Shown: positions 9,921-20,332 of the stretch, piece after piece
Layout of the letters: each line of letters starts with the position of its first letter
Position numbering within the stretch: the stretch's first letter is position 1
Source: Psychrobacter glacincola
GTDB taxonomy: Bacteria > Pseudomonadota > Gammaproteobacteria > Pseudomonadales > Moraxellaceae
Length of the DNA stretch: 64,000 bases
Assembly: GCF_904846215.1 (NCBI RefSeq)
Contig: NZ_CAJGZK010000007.1
Location: forward strand, 88,466 to 152,465
Direction of reading: 5' to 3'
Notes under the pieces: generated by a model
Database searches by the model: none
Told to the model about the DNA's origin: nothing
What the model saw: the letters and a program-made list of their open reading frames with translations, nothing else
Program-made: the position numbers and the translations under genes

Positions 9921-11020
9921 TATGAAAAAATTTGTATGGATGCTGATATGCGAGCTTGAACTTTCTCTTTTTTAGCAACACCATCATTGAGGTACTCGGT
10001 CGCTAGTGAAGAGTGTTCTCGAAGCTTTCTAAAACGTAATTTCAGATCTTCTTCTGATAATTTTTCAAGTTTATCTATGTTTTGAGATATACCTGCTAAA
10101 AGAGCCTCTAATATTGAAACACCTATTCTTTCATCTTCATTAAGAATTTTTGTTGCTATTAACCCTACAGTTCTAGTAAAGTTTATGTTTTTACTGTTTA
10201 AGAAAGACTCAGTAGGGTTTCTATTAACTCTCATGTATTCATTCAAAAACTTAGATAAAATACCTTTATATGTAGATAGATTATCGTTGAACGCAAAATG
10301 TCTTAATATCATTTCAACATTTTTAAATCTTGAGTCATCTTTATCTTTTAACCTATTTATTGATCTCCAATGAGTATTTTCGTTTAACTCTTTTAAAAGA
10401 GTGTTAAAGGTACCACTAAATATACAGTTTCTTATCTCTTGGTTGTTTAATTTAGTACCTCCAGTGTTAAGTCTATGAAATATAGTGAACAAATATTCCA
10501 TATGTGATTTTTTACTATGGTCACATCTTAAAACGGTTACTGGTAGAGTCAGGTTCTCTAGTCTTTGATAAAGGATATGATCAACACTACTCTCATCTTT
10601 GAAGTGAGAGACTTTCTTACCAGCTAATTTCTTATCAATATCATCAAGATCAGATAAGCGCCATGTTTTATCTTCTAAAAAACGAATAATGGCAGTCATT
10701 CGCTGTAGACCATCTATCACTTGCCATTTTTGGGTCTTAAAATCTAAACTAAAACACATGCTTGGTATAGGCAGCTGCTTTATTAATGAGTCAATAAATC
10801 TTGTTTGAGCGGGTGGGCTCCAAACTGAATTCCTTTGAAAGTCAGGTGTTATATTCAGTATGCCTTTGTCATACATTCGATATAAATCTGCACAAGAGCG
10901 CAGTTCATTATAGGCAATTATATCTGATGGTGGTTGCTGATCAGATTCATCTTCATAGAATAAGTTTTCTTCTTCTTTTTCTAATTCTAGTTCTAGATTT
11001 ATCACTTCATCTATACTCAT
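9920..11020 (-). CDS. DUF262 (GmrS-type, ParB-like) protein
   Basis: A 366-residue protein with the DUF262 hallmarks. PDFQRNSVW near residues 59-67 (FQR at 61-63), the ParB/Srx-like VIDGLQRMTAI with DGLQR at 103-107, and FHRLNTGGTKLNNQEIRN near 181-198 are all intact. DUF262 proteins are NTP-dependent nucleases or regulators in defence modules such as GmrSD type IV restriction and the BrxU/SspE group. A GmrD-type DUF1607 nuclease domain is absent; a small HEPN protein follows instead. The first 30 residues are very acidic. Ribosome site GAGA precedes the ATG. With the HEPN gene it forms a coupled two-gene AT-rich cassette between sodB and a DUF72 gene. A two-component defence system is an inference. 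Confidence 0.85.
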   Translation of the reverse strand: MSIDEVINLELELEKEEENLFYEDESDQQPPSDIIAYNELRSCADLYRMYDKGILNITPDFQRNSVWSPPAQTRFIDSLIKQLPIPSMCFSLDFKTQKWQVIDGLQRMTAIIRFLEDKTWRLSDLDDIDKKLAGKKVSHFKDESSVDHILYQRLENLTLPVTVLRCDHSKKSHMEYLFTIFHRLNTGGTKLNNQEIRNCIFSGTFNTLLKELNENTHWRSINRLKDKDDSRFKNVEMILRHFAFNDNLSTYKGILSKFLNEYMRVNRNPTESFLNSKNINFTRTVGLIATKILNEDERIGVSILEALLAGISQNIDKLEKLSEEDLKLRFRKLREHSSLATEYLNDGVAKKEKVQARISASIQIFS

Positions 11021-11135
11021 AAGTCATCTCAATTAAATTATAGCGTAAAGGTTTTGAATATATATAACCCACATTGTAATAGTATTTAGCTTTTGCATCT
11101 TAAAATTAATTTTTTCTTTAAGATGGGTATTAATT

Positions 11136-11954
11136 TTACAACACCTCAAATCCAAACCTCCCCAACGCCTCCCTGAGCATCGCAATATTATAATATGCAT
11201 GCGCATTGACCGTATTTTGAAAGAAGATATATAGCGTATCAAAATGCTGACGTTGATTAGCAATCGCTTGCGCCCAGTCCTGCATCTCTGTCTCGCTATA
11301 GCGATAATCATGACGATCAGCGGCGCTCATCGCATCCCACCAGTTTAGATTATTGCCATGCATACGCAGATAGCCAGTGCGCTCGGTAAATATCAACCTT
11401 GACGGCGGTAAACCGCTGACTTTGGGATAATCGACGCTGCACCAAATCAAACCTTGCTCGATAAAGCTGTCGACCACTTGCGGCGTATGCCAGCCGTTAT
11501 GACGAAACTCGACGGCGAGTGGATAATCTTGAAACCAACTGACAAGGTTTGCGAGATATAGACGATGCTCACGGGTACGGTCAAAGCCGTGCGGAAATTG
11601 TAATAATAGTGGCGCGAGCGCATTGGCTTCGATAAGTGGCGTGAGCGCAGTCAGGAATGCTTGGGCGTGATCGCTAGTGCCTTTACGTGCATGAGTAAAG
11701 TCTTGATGCAGCTTGACGGCAAATTTAAGCTGGCTATCGGTTTGCACATAGGCTTTATTGACCATACCCGCAAAGGCTTTTTGTCCGATAGGCGCATAAA
11801 AAGTGCTATTGATTTCGACCGCGCCATAGTGTTTGGCGTACTCCCGTAAGAAGTCCGTTTTTTTGGTGCCAGTGGGATACAGCGTACCAAGCAAGTCGGT
11901 ATCGCTATAGCCACCAGTGCCTAGATAAATACGCGGAGTAGGGGCACTATCCAT
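11136..11954 (-). CDS. DUF72 domain protein
   Basis: A 272-residue protein of the DUF72 (YecE-like) family, which has a TIM-barrel fold. Family marks are IYLGTGGYSD at the start, VEINSTFY, LLQFPHGF, AVEFRHNGW, YLRMHG and YIFFQNT near the C-terminus. The biochemical function of the family is not established. The ATG at 11954 has AAAGGG 8 bases upstream; the in-frame GTG at 11963 overlaps that site and is rejected. Base composition returns to the chromosomal norm here, marking the edge of the AT-rich cassette. It reads leftward in the same direction as ispA, about 70 bases downstream of it. Confidence 0.88.
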   Translation of the reverse strand: MDSAPTPRIYLGTGGYSDTDLLGTLYPTGTKKTDFLREYAKHYGAVEINSTFYAPIGQKAFAGMVNKAYVQTDSQLKFAVKLHQDFTHARKGTSDHAQAFLTALTPLIEANALAPLLLQFPHGFDRTREHRLYLANLVSWFQDYPLAVEFRHNGWHTPQVVDSFIEQGLIWCSVDYPKVSGLPPSRLIFTERTGYLRMHGNNLNWWDAMSAADRHDYRYSETEMQDWAQAIANQRQHFDTLYIFFQNTVNAHAYYNIAMLREALGRFGFEVL

Positions 11955-12027
11955 GTTGACCACCCTTTGTTATTTTTACTGATTAAAAGATTGAGCGTGT
12001 TGTTTCTAAGCTTAATGCTTCTTTTGG

Positions 12028-13077
12028 CTATTTTTTACGCGCCCAGAGCCACTCGATGAGTGCCATTAGCGCATCATTGTCTGTGCTGTCGTCCAGCTCA
12101 TCGCTGCTCAACTCACGACTATTTAATTCACGAGTAAGGGCGGCGCGTCCCTCATCAAACAGCGATTGCGCATAGTTGGTCGCCTTATCAACACCTATTA
12201 ACTTCACATAGGTAGATTTATCTAACTTTTCATCACTGCCGGCAGGTTTGCCAAGCGTATCGGTAGAGGTTGTTACGTCTAGAATATCGTCCTGTACTTG
12301 AAAGGCGAGACCGATATGCTGAGCACATTCTTGTAATGCCATGCGCTGCGGAGCTGTTGCACCTGCACAGATACCACCCATCAGCATTGCCGCTTCAATT
12401 AATGCGCCCGTTTTATCACGGTGAATGGCTTCTAAATCGTTTTGTGAGATACCAACAGTAGCTTCGGCATTGAGATCAAGCATTTGACCCGACACCATAC
12501 GTCTGGCACGTGGGGCAAATATGGCAAATAACTGGCTTGCGATAGCTGAATCGAAAGGTGCAAAGGTTGGCATCTCGGCGGTCAGTACTTCAAAAGCCAG
12601 TGTCTGTAATACATCACCTGCGAGCAGTGCAGTCGCTTCTTCAAAGACGATATGCGCGGTTGGCTGACCACGGCGTAGCTCGTCATCGTCCATACACGGC
12701 AAGTCATCGTGCACCAACGAATAAGTATGCAGCAGCTCCACCGCCAATGCTGCACGGCGACACATATCATAATCTGAGTCGTTTTCTAACAAATCTTCCA
12801 AACCATCAGCGTCAGCCATGCTGTTTTTATTATCAGCCTCATTATGGCTATAAGTACTGGCAAAGGCGCTGGCGACCAATAGCGGACGTACCAATTTGCC
12901 AGTACCTGTCATTACATAACGGCAAGCGTCAAGCAGCGGACTTGGCAGCTCAGCATAAGCAAACAACACGTCGATATCTTTTGCTAATTGCGCGCGCACA
13001 TCATGATGGAATTGCTCGGTGCTAATAAAGGGAATAAAGCTAACAGGCATAATACTCGGCGTAGAAGAAACAGACAT
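12028..13077 (-). CDS. ispA: Polyprenyl synthase, probable farnesyl diphosphate synthase
   Basis: A 349-residue trans-prenyltransferase that condenses isopentenyl diphosphate with allylic diphosphates to make C15 farnesyl diphosphate for quinones, undecaprenol and other isoprenoids. The first Asp-rich motif is LVHDDLPCMDDDELRRG (Asp124, Asp125, Asp130) and the second is FQVQDDILD about 130 residues later. The two-residue insertion in the first motif is typical of bacterial farnesyl/geranyl synthases. An acidic insertion near residues 78-104 and a Ser/Glu/Asp-rich stretch near the C-terminus make it longer than E. coli IspA (299). The ATG at 13077 is chosen because GAAGG lies just upstream; the frame runs on to 13152 without support. 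Confidence 0.9.
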   Translation of the reverse strand: MSVSSTPSIMPVSFIPFISTEQFHHDVRAQLAKDIDVLFAYAELPSPLLDACRYVMTGTGKLVRPLLVASAFASTYSHNEADNKNSMADADGLEDLLENDSDYDMCRRAALAVELLHTYSLVHDDLPCMDDDELRRGQPTAHIVFEEATALLAGDVLQTLAFEVLTAEMPTFAPFDSAIASQLFAIFAPRARRMVSGQMLDLNAEATVGISQNDLEAIHRDKTGALIEAAMLMGGICAGATAPQRMALQECAQHIGLAFQVQDDILDVTTSTDTLGKPAGSDEKLDKSTYVKLIGVDKATNYAQSLFDEGRAALTRELNSRELSSDELDDSTDNDALMALIEWLWARKK

Positions 13078-13193
13078 AACCCAACCTTCTATCAGGTAAA
13101 TAATAAGAATATCGTTAGTGTAACATGATAGATTATATTCCTTATGCCACACCTATCATCCCTAATGTATTTTTTAAAGTTCTATATCAAAAA

Positions 13194-13337
13194 TATAGTC
13201 AGTCCTAAATAAAAGAAATACAAATAGTATCAATCACTACCGGGGTTAATTTCTTTGCTTGCTGTGCCTACGCAGACAGAGGCTACGAACAATCAACCCT
13301 AGCAGTGCTGTACTCTTTTAAAAGTGGATCAACTATA
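13194..13337 (+). repeat. Interspersed palindromic element, copy 2
   Basis: 144 bp from TATAGTC to AACTATA. It is the second subtype, with flank TCCTAAATAAAAG on one side and CTTTTAAAAGTGGATC on the other. Arms are CACTACCGGGGTTAAT and AATCAACCCTAGCAGTG. The centre is GCCTACGCAG between CTGT and ACAG. Confidence 0.85.
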
Positions 13338-13980
13338 TAAAGTGCGGTGTCAAAAACAGAAAGCTTAATATGAAAAACGGCATGAAATAATGCAACAAGC
13401 CCTCGTTACGTATTGGCGATTTAACTTAGCAGTTGAATATGTTTTGATAAGAGGCTGTATTTAGAGGTCAATCGCCACAGTCTAATTTAAATATACAAAC
13501 AATCACTTAAGGGAGATTGGTAGTCAGGTAAAGGGCTGCTGGCGATTTAAGAGTGACTTGTGAGTATGGTATTAGCTTGTGACAGTCGGGGGCATAATCC
13601 CCTACACTAATTGGCGTGCAAATAGTCTGAAGACAACACTGACGATGCTATTGTGCTTTTGAACACCGCATCTGATTGATAACGCTCAGTATTGAACCAA
13701 ATTCCAATCAGCATCTACAACATCAGTACCCATAGCAGTACTATATAAATGAAGCGCCTTATCTATCGGTGCAATAAAGTTAGTACCGATAAATAGCAAT
13801 GAGCGCTGGATAATAAAGATATCTTCACTGGTTAATCTGTCATGTATTTATGGTTATGATACAGCAGGTTGGCAGTGCTATTACCTGTTTTACTAACAAT
13901 AACCGGCTATATTTTTTAAACGTAGCTTTTCAGTTGTAAATTTTATCACACAGCCTTTATAACATAGCAAGGAGTTCCAC
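13338..13980. other. Long gap upstream of fadB, with a possible gene remnant
   Basis: 643 bases with no confirmed gene. On the minus strand, 13847 down to a TGA at 13686-13688 is open for about 53 codons. The translation has natural-looking composition (QRSLLFIGTNFIAPIDKALH, then MGTDVVDADWN) but lacks an ATG start with a ribosome site, so it may be the tail of a decayed gene. A short GGGG-CATAAT-CCCC hairpin lies near 13600. The fadB promoter and any fatty-acid-responsive operator must be here; none was recognised. Confidence 0.35.
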
Positions 13981-16140
13981 ATGGTATACCAAGGAAATCG
14001 CATTACGGTGACAATGCTAGAGGATGGCATCGCCAACATGCAATACAACGCCGAAAATGAGAGCGTGAACAAGTTTGATACTGAGACCAATAAGCAGTTT
14101 GCTGAAGTCGTTAATGCGTTAGAAAAAGCGGATGACATTAAAGGCTTAATTGTGACGTCAAGCAAAGGCGTGTTTATCGCTGGTGCGGACATCACAGAGT
14201 TTGTGGCTTCTTTTAAGCAATCAGAAGAAGAGATTAAAGAGTGGGTTATTAATATCAATGACGCCTTTAATCGCTTTGAAGATTTGCCATTTCCGAAAGT
14301 AGCTGCCATCAATGGTGCAGCGATGGGCGGTGGTTGTGAGATGACATTGGTTTGTGAATATCGTGTCATGAGCGACAAAGCGATCATCGGTCTACCAGAA
14401 ACCCAACTGGGTATTTTCCCAGGTTTTGGTGGTACGGTCCGTAGTACGCGTATCATCGGTATCGATAATGCGCTTGAGCTGATTGCAACGGGCGCACCTA
14501 AAAAGGCCCTTGACGCTTTAAAGCTAGGCTTGGTTGATGCGACTGTTGCTGCTGATGACTTGCAAGATGCTGCCATTGACTTGGTCAAAAAATGTATCTC
14601 AGGTGAGCTTGATTGGAAAGCGAAGCGTGAAGAGAAGCTGGTTCCTGTCAAATTGAATCAGCTTGAGCAAGCAATGGCGTTCAATAGTGCAAAAGGTATG
14701 ATCTTTGCCAAAGCCAATCCTAAACAGTACCCTGCACCAGCGCTTGCTATCGCGGCGATCGAAAAACACGTTAACTTACCACGTGATAAAGCGATTGAAG
14801 TAGAAGCCGCTGGTTTTGCAAAAGCGGCTAAAACCCCACAAGCAGAGAGCTTGGTTGGTTTGTTCTTAAGCGATCAGTTGGTTAAAAAGTTAGCCAAGCA
14901 ACACAGCAAACAAGCACATGAAATCAATGAAGCTGCGGTACTTGGCGCAGGTATCATGGGCGGCGGTATCGCTTATCAAGCAGCTAGCAAAGGCTTGCCC
15001 ATCATCATGAAAGACATCAAGTCTGAGCAATTAGACCTTGGTATGAATGAGGCCAGCAAGTTACTTGGCAAAATGGTCGATCGCGGTAAGATGACCGCAA
15101 CTAAAATGGGCGAAACCTTAAGCCGTATCCGTCCTACTTTGAATTATGGTGATTTTGCTGAAACGGATATCGTTATCGAAGCAGTGGTAGAAAATCCAAA
15201 CGTGAAGCGCGCGGTACTAAAAGAAGTTGAAGGCTTGGTAAAAGATGACTGTATCTTAGCCTCAAACACTTCAACGATCTCTATTACTTTCTTAGCTGAA
15301 GCACTTGAGCGTCCAGAAAACTTCGTCGGTATGCATTTCTTTAACCCGGTAAGCCGTATGCCATTGGTTGAAGTCATTCGTGGTGAAAAGTCCTCTGAAG
15401 AAGCCATTTCTACTACGGTCGCCTTGGCTACTAAAATGGGTAAAGTACCCGTTGTGGTTAATGATTGCCCAGGTTTCCTAGTAAACCGTGTGCTATTCCC
15501 ATACTTTGGCGCGTTTGATTTGCTACTTAAGCAAGGCGCTGATTTTGCTCATGTCGATAAAGTCATGGAAAAATTTGGCTGGCCAATGGGTCCTGCATAC
15601 TTAATCGACGTGGTTGGTTTAGATACCGGCGTACACGGCGCAGAAGTGATGGCAGAAGGTTTCCCTGACCGCATGAAGCCTGATTATAAAGGCGCGATTG
15701 AGCTTTTATATGAAAACAAACGCTTAGGTCAGAAAAACGGCGTTGGTTTCTATAAGTACGAAACTGACAAGCGCGGCAAGCCAAAGAAAGTTGCTGATGA
15801 AGCAACTTATGAGCTATTAAAAGCCACCACTGATAGCGACAAGCAAACGTTTGAAGATCAAGCCATCATCGATCGCACCATGCTGGCTTTCTGTAATGAA
15901 ACCGTACGCTGCCTAGAAGACAACATCGTCAGCACGCCTAGTGAGGCTGATATGGCGATGATTATGGGCGTTGGCTTCCCGCCATTCCGCGGTGGACCTT
16001 GCCGTTATATCGACCAAATGGGTCTAGATAACTACTTGGCACTGTGTGAAAAATATGCGCACCTTGGCAAAGCTTATGAAGCACCGCAAAAGATTCGCGA
16101 TATGGTAGCAGCAGGCGAGACCTTTTACGCCACGGCGTAA
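13981..16140 (+). CDS. fadB: Fatty acid oxidation complex alpha subunit FadB
   Basis: A 719-residue multifunctional beta-oxidation enzyme. The N-terminal enoyl-CoA hydratase/isomerase domain has the oxyanion-hole stretches IAGADITEF and [11 protein letters not shown]. The 3-hydroxyacyl-CoA dehydrogenase part opens with the NAD-binding loop [13 protein letters not shown] near residue 322. It continues with [24 protein letters not shown] and a C-terminal dehydrogenase domain with [12 protein letters not shown]. Length matches the family (about 715). AAGGAG stands a few bases before the ATG. FadA follows 143 bases downstream on the same strand, giving the usual fadBA operon of the alpha2beta2 complex. 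Confidence 0.97.
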   Translation: MVYQGNRITVTMLEDGIANMQYNAENESVNKFDTETNKQFAEVVNALEKADDIKGLIVTSSKGVFIAGADITEFVASFKQSEEEIKEWVININDAFNRFEDLPFPKVAAINGAAMGGGCEMTLVCEYRVMSDKAIIGLPETQLGIFPGFGGTVRSTRIIGIDNALELIATGAPKKALDALKLGLVDATVAADDLQDAAIDLVKKCISGELDWKAKREEKLVPVKLNQLEQAMAFNSAKGMIFAKANPKQYPAPALAIAAIEKHVNLPRDKAIEVEAAGFAKAAKTPQAESLVGLFLSDQLVKKLAKQHSKQAHEINEAAVLGAGIMGGGIAYQAASKGLPIIMKDIKSEQLDLGMNEASKLLGKMVDRGKMTATKMGETLSRIRPTLNYGDFAETDIVIEAVVENPNVKRAVLKEVEGLVKDDCILASNTSTISITFLAEALERPENFVGMHFFNPVSRMPLVEVIRGEKSSEEAISTTVALATKMGKVPVVVNDCPGFLVNRVLFPYFGAFDLLLKQGADFAHVDKVMEKFGWPMGPAYLIDVVGLDTGVHGAEVMAEGFPDRMKPDYKGAIELLYENKRLGQKNGVGFYKYETDKRGKPKKVADEATYELLKATTDSDKQTFEDQAIIDRTMLAFCNETVRCLEDNIVSTPSEADMAMIMGVGFPPFRGGPCRYIDQMGLDNYLALCEKYAHLGKAYEAPQKIRDMVAAGETFYATA

Positions 16141-16232
16141 TGGGCAGTCATGACTAGGATAAAGTGCAGTACACGTGCTCGATAAGATTACTGGTAATTT
16201 ATTTATTATCAGTAACCTTCTAAATTAGATAG

Positions 16233-17456
<1,224 letters not shown>

Positions 17457-17500
17457 GCCTGTAATATTGCAATGATTTTAAAATAATTAATTGTTTTAAT

Positions 17501-17533
17501 AAAAACCCCTAGTCATCATGGCTAGGGGTTTTT
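17501..17533 (+). terminator. Terminator of fadBA
   Basis: The stem AAAAACCCCTAG / CTAGGGGTTTTT has a 9-base loop, 45 bases past the fadA stop codon. It is intact although the IS30 element starts only about 35 bases further on. Confidence 0.92.
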
Positions 17534-17567
17534 GCATTTATGGATCATAGTGGTTTTATAAAACTTG

Positions 17568-18630
17568 GATTCAACATCGAAGTGCAACGCACCCGAAGCT
17601 AGATTTTACCTCAAGCGGTGTTCTAAACCCTAGCACCTTTCTAGGTCGATTATTTAAACTATCTTCAATCGACTGAACTAAGCGCGTGCATAGGTTATCA
17701 AGACGCATCGACTTAGGTAGAAACTGACGAATTAAACCATTGGTATTCTCATTCGTTCCACGCTCCCAAGAATGATAAGGCTGAGCAAAGTAAATATCAG
17801 CCTTCAACGCGGTTGCCATCGTTTCATGGTCAGAAAACTCTTTACCGTTGTCAAAGGTGATGCTTAACGCCTGTTCACCTTTTAGCATGCCAATACAAGC
17901 TTGTGTGACGGCTACTGCCTTGCGATTGGGTAGCGCTTTGATCTTAGTCTCTCGAGTCGTTCTATCTACTAAAGTAACCAGAACACCTTGATGTCCATGA
18001 CCAACCACCGTATCTCCTTCATAATCGCCCATACGACTGCGCGTATCAATGATACTTGGACGCTCAGTGATATCACAGCGGTTCGCTATCTTTCCACGCC
18101 TATCATTGCCTTGCAGATACCGTCTCTTATAACGCTTTTGACATCTGAGGGCGTTGTGTAGATCACCCCCTGCCTTTTTGTCAGTATAGATGCGTTGGTA
18201 TATCGATTCATGGCTTGGGACCTCTTGCCAACCCAGCATTCTCAGTCGCCCTGTGATTTGCTCAGGTGAGCAGTGCTTGCTGAGTAGATGATCAATATAG
18301 CACCAGCCAAAGCGGCTGATCTGTGCGCTATTCACAACTTTGCGCGCGTTTGCCAAACGATGGGCTTGTTTGGGGCGATAACCCCTTTGTCCCATGTTTC
18401 GCCTTATCTCTCGACTCACCGTTGATTTATGACAGCCAATAATTCTAGCTATTTCACTGAAACTCTTTTTAGCTTGCAATAGCGCTGATATTTGATATCT
18501 TTGCTCTTGGGTAAGATGTGTATAGTGTGTCATAACGTTCTGATATGTAGGAGTTGAAGTTTGAAATGCAACACGGCACATCTTACTCTTCAACTCATTC
18601 TTTTAAAACGTTGCACTTCTTATTTGAATC
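17568..18630 (-). mobile_element. IS30-family insertion sequence, apparently complete
   Basis: About 1.06 kb bounded by imperfect inverted repeats: ATTCAACATCGAAGTGCAACG at 17569-17589 and, on the other strand, ATTCAAATAAGAAGTGCAACG at 18629-18609. It encodes one intact transposase reading leftward. No clear target duplication could be made out at the edges, so the exact ends are uncertain by a few bases. It lies between the fadA terminator and the isochorismatase gene and breaks no gene. Confidence 0.88.
17571..18533 (-). CDS. IS30-family transposase
   Basis: A 320-residue DDE transposase. The N-terminal helix-turn-helix begins MTHYTHLTQEQRYQISALL and includes IARIIGCHKSTVSREIRRN. The catalytic core has DTRSRMGDYEGDTVVG (first Asp), ITFDNGKEF (second Asp) and the ERGTNENTNGLIRQFLPK stretch with the final Glu. 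The ATG at 18533 fits the family N-terminus; the frame runs 20 codons further to 18593, and no good ribosome site is seen at either. The last residues, ending VALRC, are read from the inverted repeat itself. No frameshift is visible, so it may be active. Confidence 0.93.
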   Translation of the reverse strand: MTHYTHLTQEQRYQISALLQAKKSFSEIARIIGCHKSTVSREIRRNMGQRGYRPKQAHRLANARKVVNSAQISRFGWCYIDHLLSKHCSPEQITGRLRMLGWQEVPSHESIYQRIYTDKKAGGDLHNALRCQKRYKRRYLQGNDRRGKIANRCDITERPSIIDTRSRMGDYEGDTVVGHGHQGVLVTLVDRTTRETKIKALPNRKAVAVTQACIGMLKGEQALSITFDNGKEFSDHETMATALKADIYFAQPYHSWERGTNENTNGLIRQFLPKSMRLDNLCTRLVQSIEDSLNNRPRKVLGFRTPLEVKSSFGCVALRC

Positions 18631-18786
18631 TAGGAAATAAAAAGGTCATAAGTTGTTACTATCGCTTATCTCCATTGACGCATTCAGCAAACTATGACTA
18701 AATGATAGAGGATTGAACGATGCTAATATCAACTATAAAATGATAACAGCTTTTAATAATAAAATAAGCCGTACAAGGAGTGTGCT

Positions 18787-19362
18787 ATGTCCACCATGAT
18801 TACTGATCGTACCTACCGTATTGACCGTGAAAATACCCAAGCGATGATAATCGACGTCCAAGAACGTCTGACCCCGCATATTTATGACCATGAAAATATT
18901 ATCAAAAAAATAACGACTTTGATTAAAGGACTGCAAGCGCTTGATATTCCAATTATGCTCAATGAGCAGTATAAAAAAGGCTTAGGCGAAACTTTACCTG
19001 AGATTTGTGAGTTATTAGAAGGTGATAATGCCAAAGGTTTTGAAAAAGTCACCTTTAGTGCCTGCGACAATGATGATTCATGGAATCATCTTGCCCAGCA
19101 GAATCGAAGCATTGTTTTATTATTCGGTGTAGAGGCGCATGTCTGCGTGCTACAAACAGCGCTTGATTTGCTTGATAATGGTATGCAGCCAGTCATTATT
19201 GGTGATGCGGTTGGTTCGCGTTTTCCCTATGATAAAAAGCAAGCGATTCGCCGTATTCGCCGTGCTGGTGGGGTGATTACGACGGTTGAAACCATTCTGT
19301 TTGAGCTATGCCGCAGTAGTCAAGACCCTGCGTTTAAAACCATTAGTAATTTGATTAAATAG
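18787..19362 (+). CDS. Isochorismatase-family cysteine hydrolase
   Basis: A 191-residue single-domain protein of the isochorismatase/nicotinamidase fold. The catalytic Asp lies in AMIIDVQERL, a Lys in the GFEKVTFSAC stretch, and the nucleophile Cys in FGVEAHVCVLQTALDLL. GDAVGSR follows with the cis-peptide region. It resembles the YcaC-like hydrolases of unknown substrate more than true nicotinamidases, because the zinc-binding His cluster is not seen. AAGGAG precedes the ATG. It is the first gene past the IS30 element, with the HD-domain gene 128 bases downstream on the same strand. Confidence 0.85.
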   Translation: MSTMITDRTYRIDRENTQAMIIDVQERLTPHIYDHENIIKKITTLIKGLQALDIPIMLNEQYKKGLGETLPEICELLEGDNAKGFEKVTFSACDNDDSWNHLAQQNRSIVLLFGVEAHVCVLQTALDLLDNGMQPVIIGDAVGSRFPYDKKQAIRRIRRAGGVITTVETILFELCRSSQDPAFKTISNLIK

Positions 19363-19490
19363 TAGATGCAATAAAGGGTTGAGAATGAATGGCGAACTCT
19401 TAGCGTTGTTGTTTCAATCATTGTAAATTATTTTCGTAGATACAGCGCTTGATAAGACAGGCGCTGTATTGCATTTAACCAGAGAGAAAC

Positions 19491-20120
19491 ATGTCCTTAA
19501 ACACGCCTATAACGCTGACCGACCCAACGCTTGCCTCAAACATTGATATAGATAATGTCACTCATTTCCTATTAGAGCTTGATGCTCTTAAACGGGTAAG
19601 TCGACGTAGCTATGTGACAGGCACCACTCGTTTAGAGAACTCTGCCGAACATTCTTGGCATTTAGCGATGGCATGTTGGTCAATCGCTGAATTATTCGAT
19701 TTAGATGTCAATCATGAAAAATTGCTTAAGATGGCACTGGTGCATGATTTGGGCGAGATTGATGCTGGTGATACTTTTTTATATGCCGATACTCGTATTG
19801 ATGCGCACGTTGAAGAGCGGGCGGGCATTGTCCGCTTACAAAGCGAGTGTGGTAATGGCATTAAAGATTTAAATGAGATTTGGGAAGAGCAAGAGACGGG
19901 TAGTAGCAAAGAAACCCAGCTGCTAAAAGTGGTAGATCGTCTATTACCGTTTTTGCTTAATTTGCATACCAATGGCAAAACGTGGACTGATTCTAACGTT
20001 ACGCGGTCACAAGTGAGCGGGGCGCATATGTTTATTAAAGACAGTTTTCCAAGTATCTATGATTGGTTAGCCGCGCAGATTGACTTTGCCACTCAGCAAG
20101 AATGGTTGATTAATGCGTAA
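19491..20120 (+). CDS. HD-domain hydrolase (YfbR/HDDC2-like)
   Basis: A 209-residue HD-superfamily metal-dependent phosphohydrolase. The first His is in ENSAEHSWHLAMACW, the paired His-Asp in ALVHDLGEIDAGD, and the distal Asp in LKVVDRLLPFLLN. The layout RVSRRSY...LENSAEHSWH is shared with 5'-deoxynucleotidase-like proteins (YfbR, HDDC2) that dephosphorylate deoxynucleoside monophosphates. That activity here is inference. AGAGAGAAAC stands just before the ATG. A palindromic element and then phoU on the opposite strand follow. Confidence 0.85.
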   Translation: MSLNTPITLTDPTLASNIDIDNVTHFLLELDALKRVSRRSYVTGTTRLENSAEHSWHLAMACWSIAELFDLDVNHEKLLKMALVHDLGEIDAGDTFLYADTRIDAHVEERAGIVRLQSECGNGIKDLNEIWEEQETGSSKETQLLKVVDRLLPFLLNLHTNGKTWTDSNVTRSQVSGAHMFIKDSFPSIYDWLAAQIDFATQQEWLINA

Positions 20121-20173
20121 ATTTATACCAGTATCGCCTTGCTAAAAACCTATCTCTTTTAGGTTGAACTGAC

Positions 20174-20311
20174 TATAGTCAGTGAAAAGTAATATCGATA
20201 CATTACGCACTGCGGGTATTAGTTTTTCTTGCTTGCTGTGCCTACGCAGACAGAGGCTACAAAAAATTTATACCCGCAGTACCGTAGCGTTTTTAGGATA
20301 TTTTGACTATA
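20174..20311 (+). repeat. Interspersed palindromic element, copy 3
   Basis: 138 bp, TATAGTC to GACTATA, between the convergent HD-domain gene and phoU. Arms are CACTGCGGGTATTA and TATACCCGCAGTACC. The centre is GCCTACGCAG between CTGT and ACAG. It is the same subtype as copy 1. Confidence 0.87.
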
Positions 20312-20332
20312 TCATGTGAAGTAAAGAAAATG

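Noticed and set aside
11033..11311. A 92-codon minus-strand frame overlapping the end of the DUF72 gene
   Set aside because: It is mostly out of frame within the DUF72 coding region, with a Cys/Arg-rich shadow composition.
13590..13620. GGGG-CATAAT-CCCC hairpin considered as part of a tRNA
   Set aside because: No T-loop, anticodon arm or acceptor stem could be fitted around it.
13893..14651. A 252-codon open frame on the minus strand opposite the start of fadB
   Set aside because: It lies antisense to the clearly coding fadB frame, has a Ser/Thr/Pro-rich shadow-like composition and no ribosome site.
17568..18630. The IS30 element considered as the transposase source for the palindromic elements
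   Set aside because: Its ends (ATTCAA...AGTGCAACG) share nothing with the TATAGT ends of the elements.
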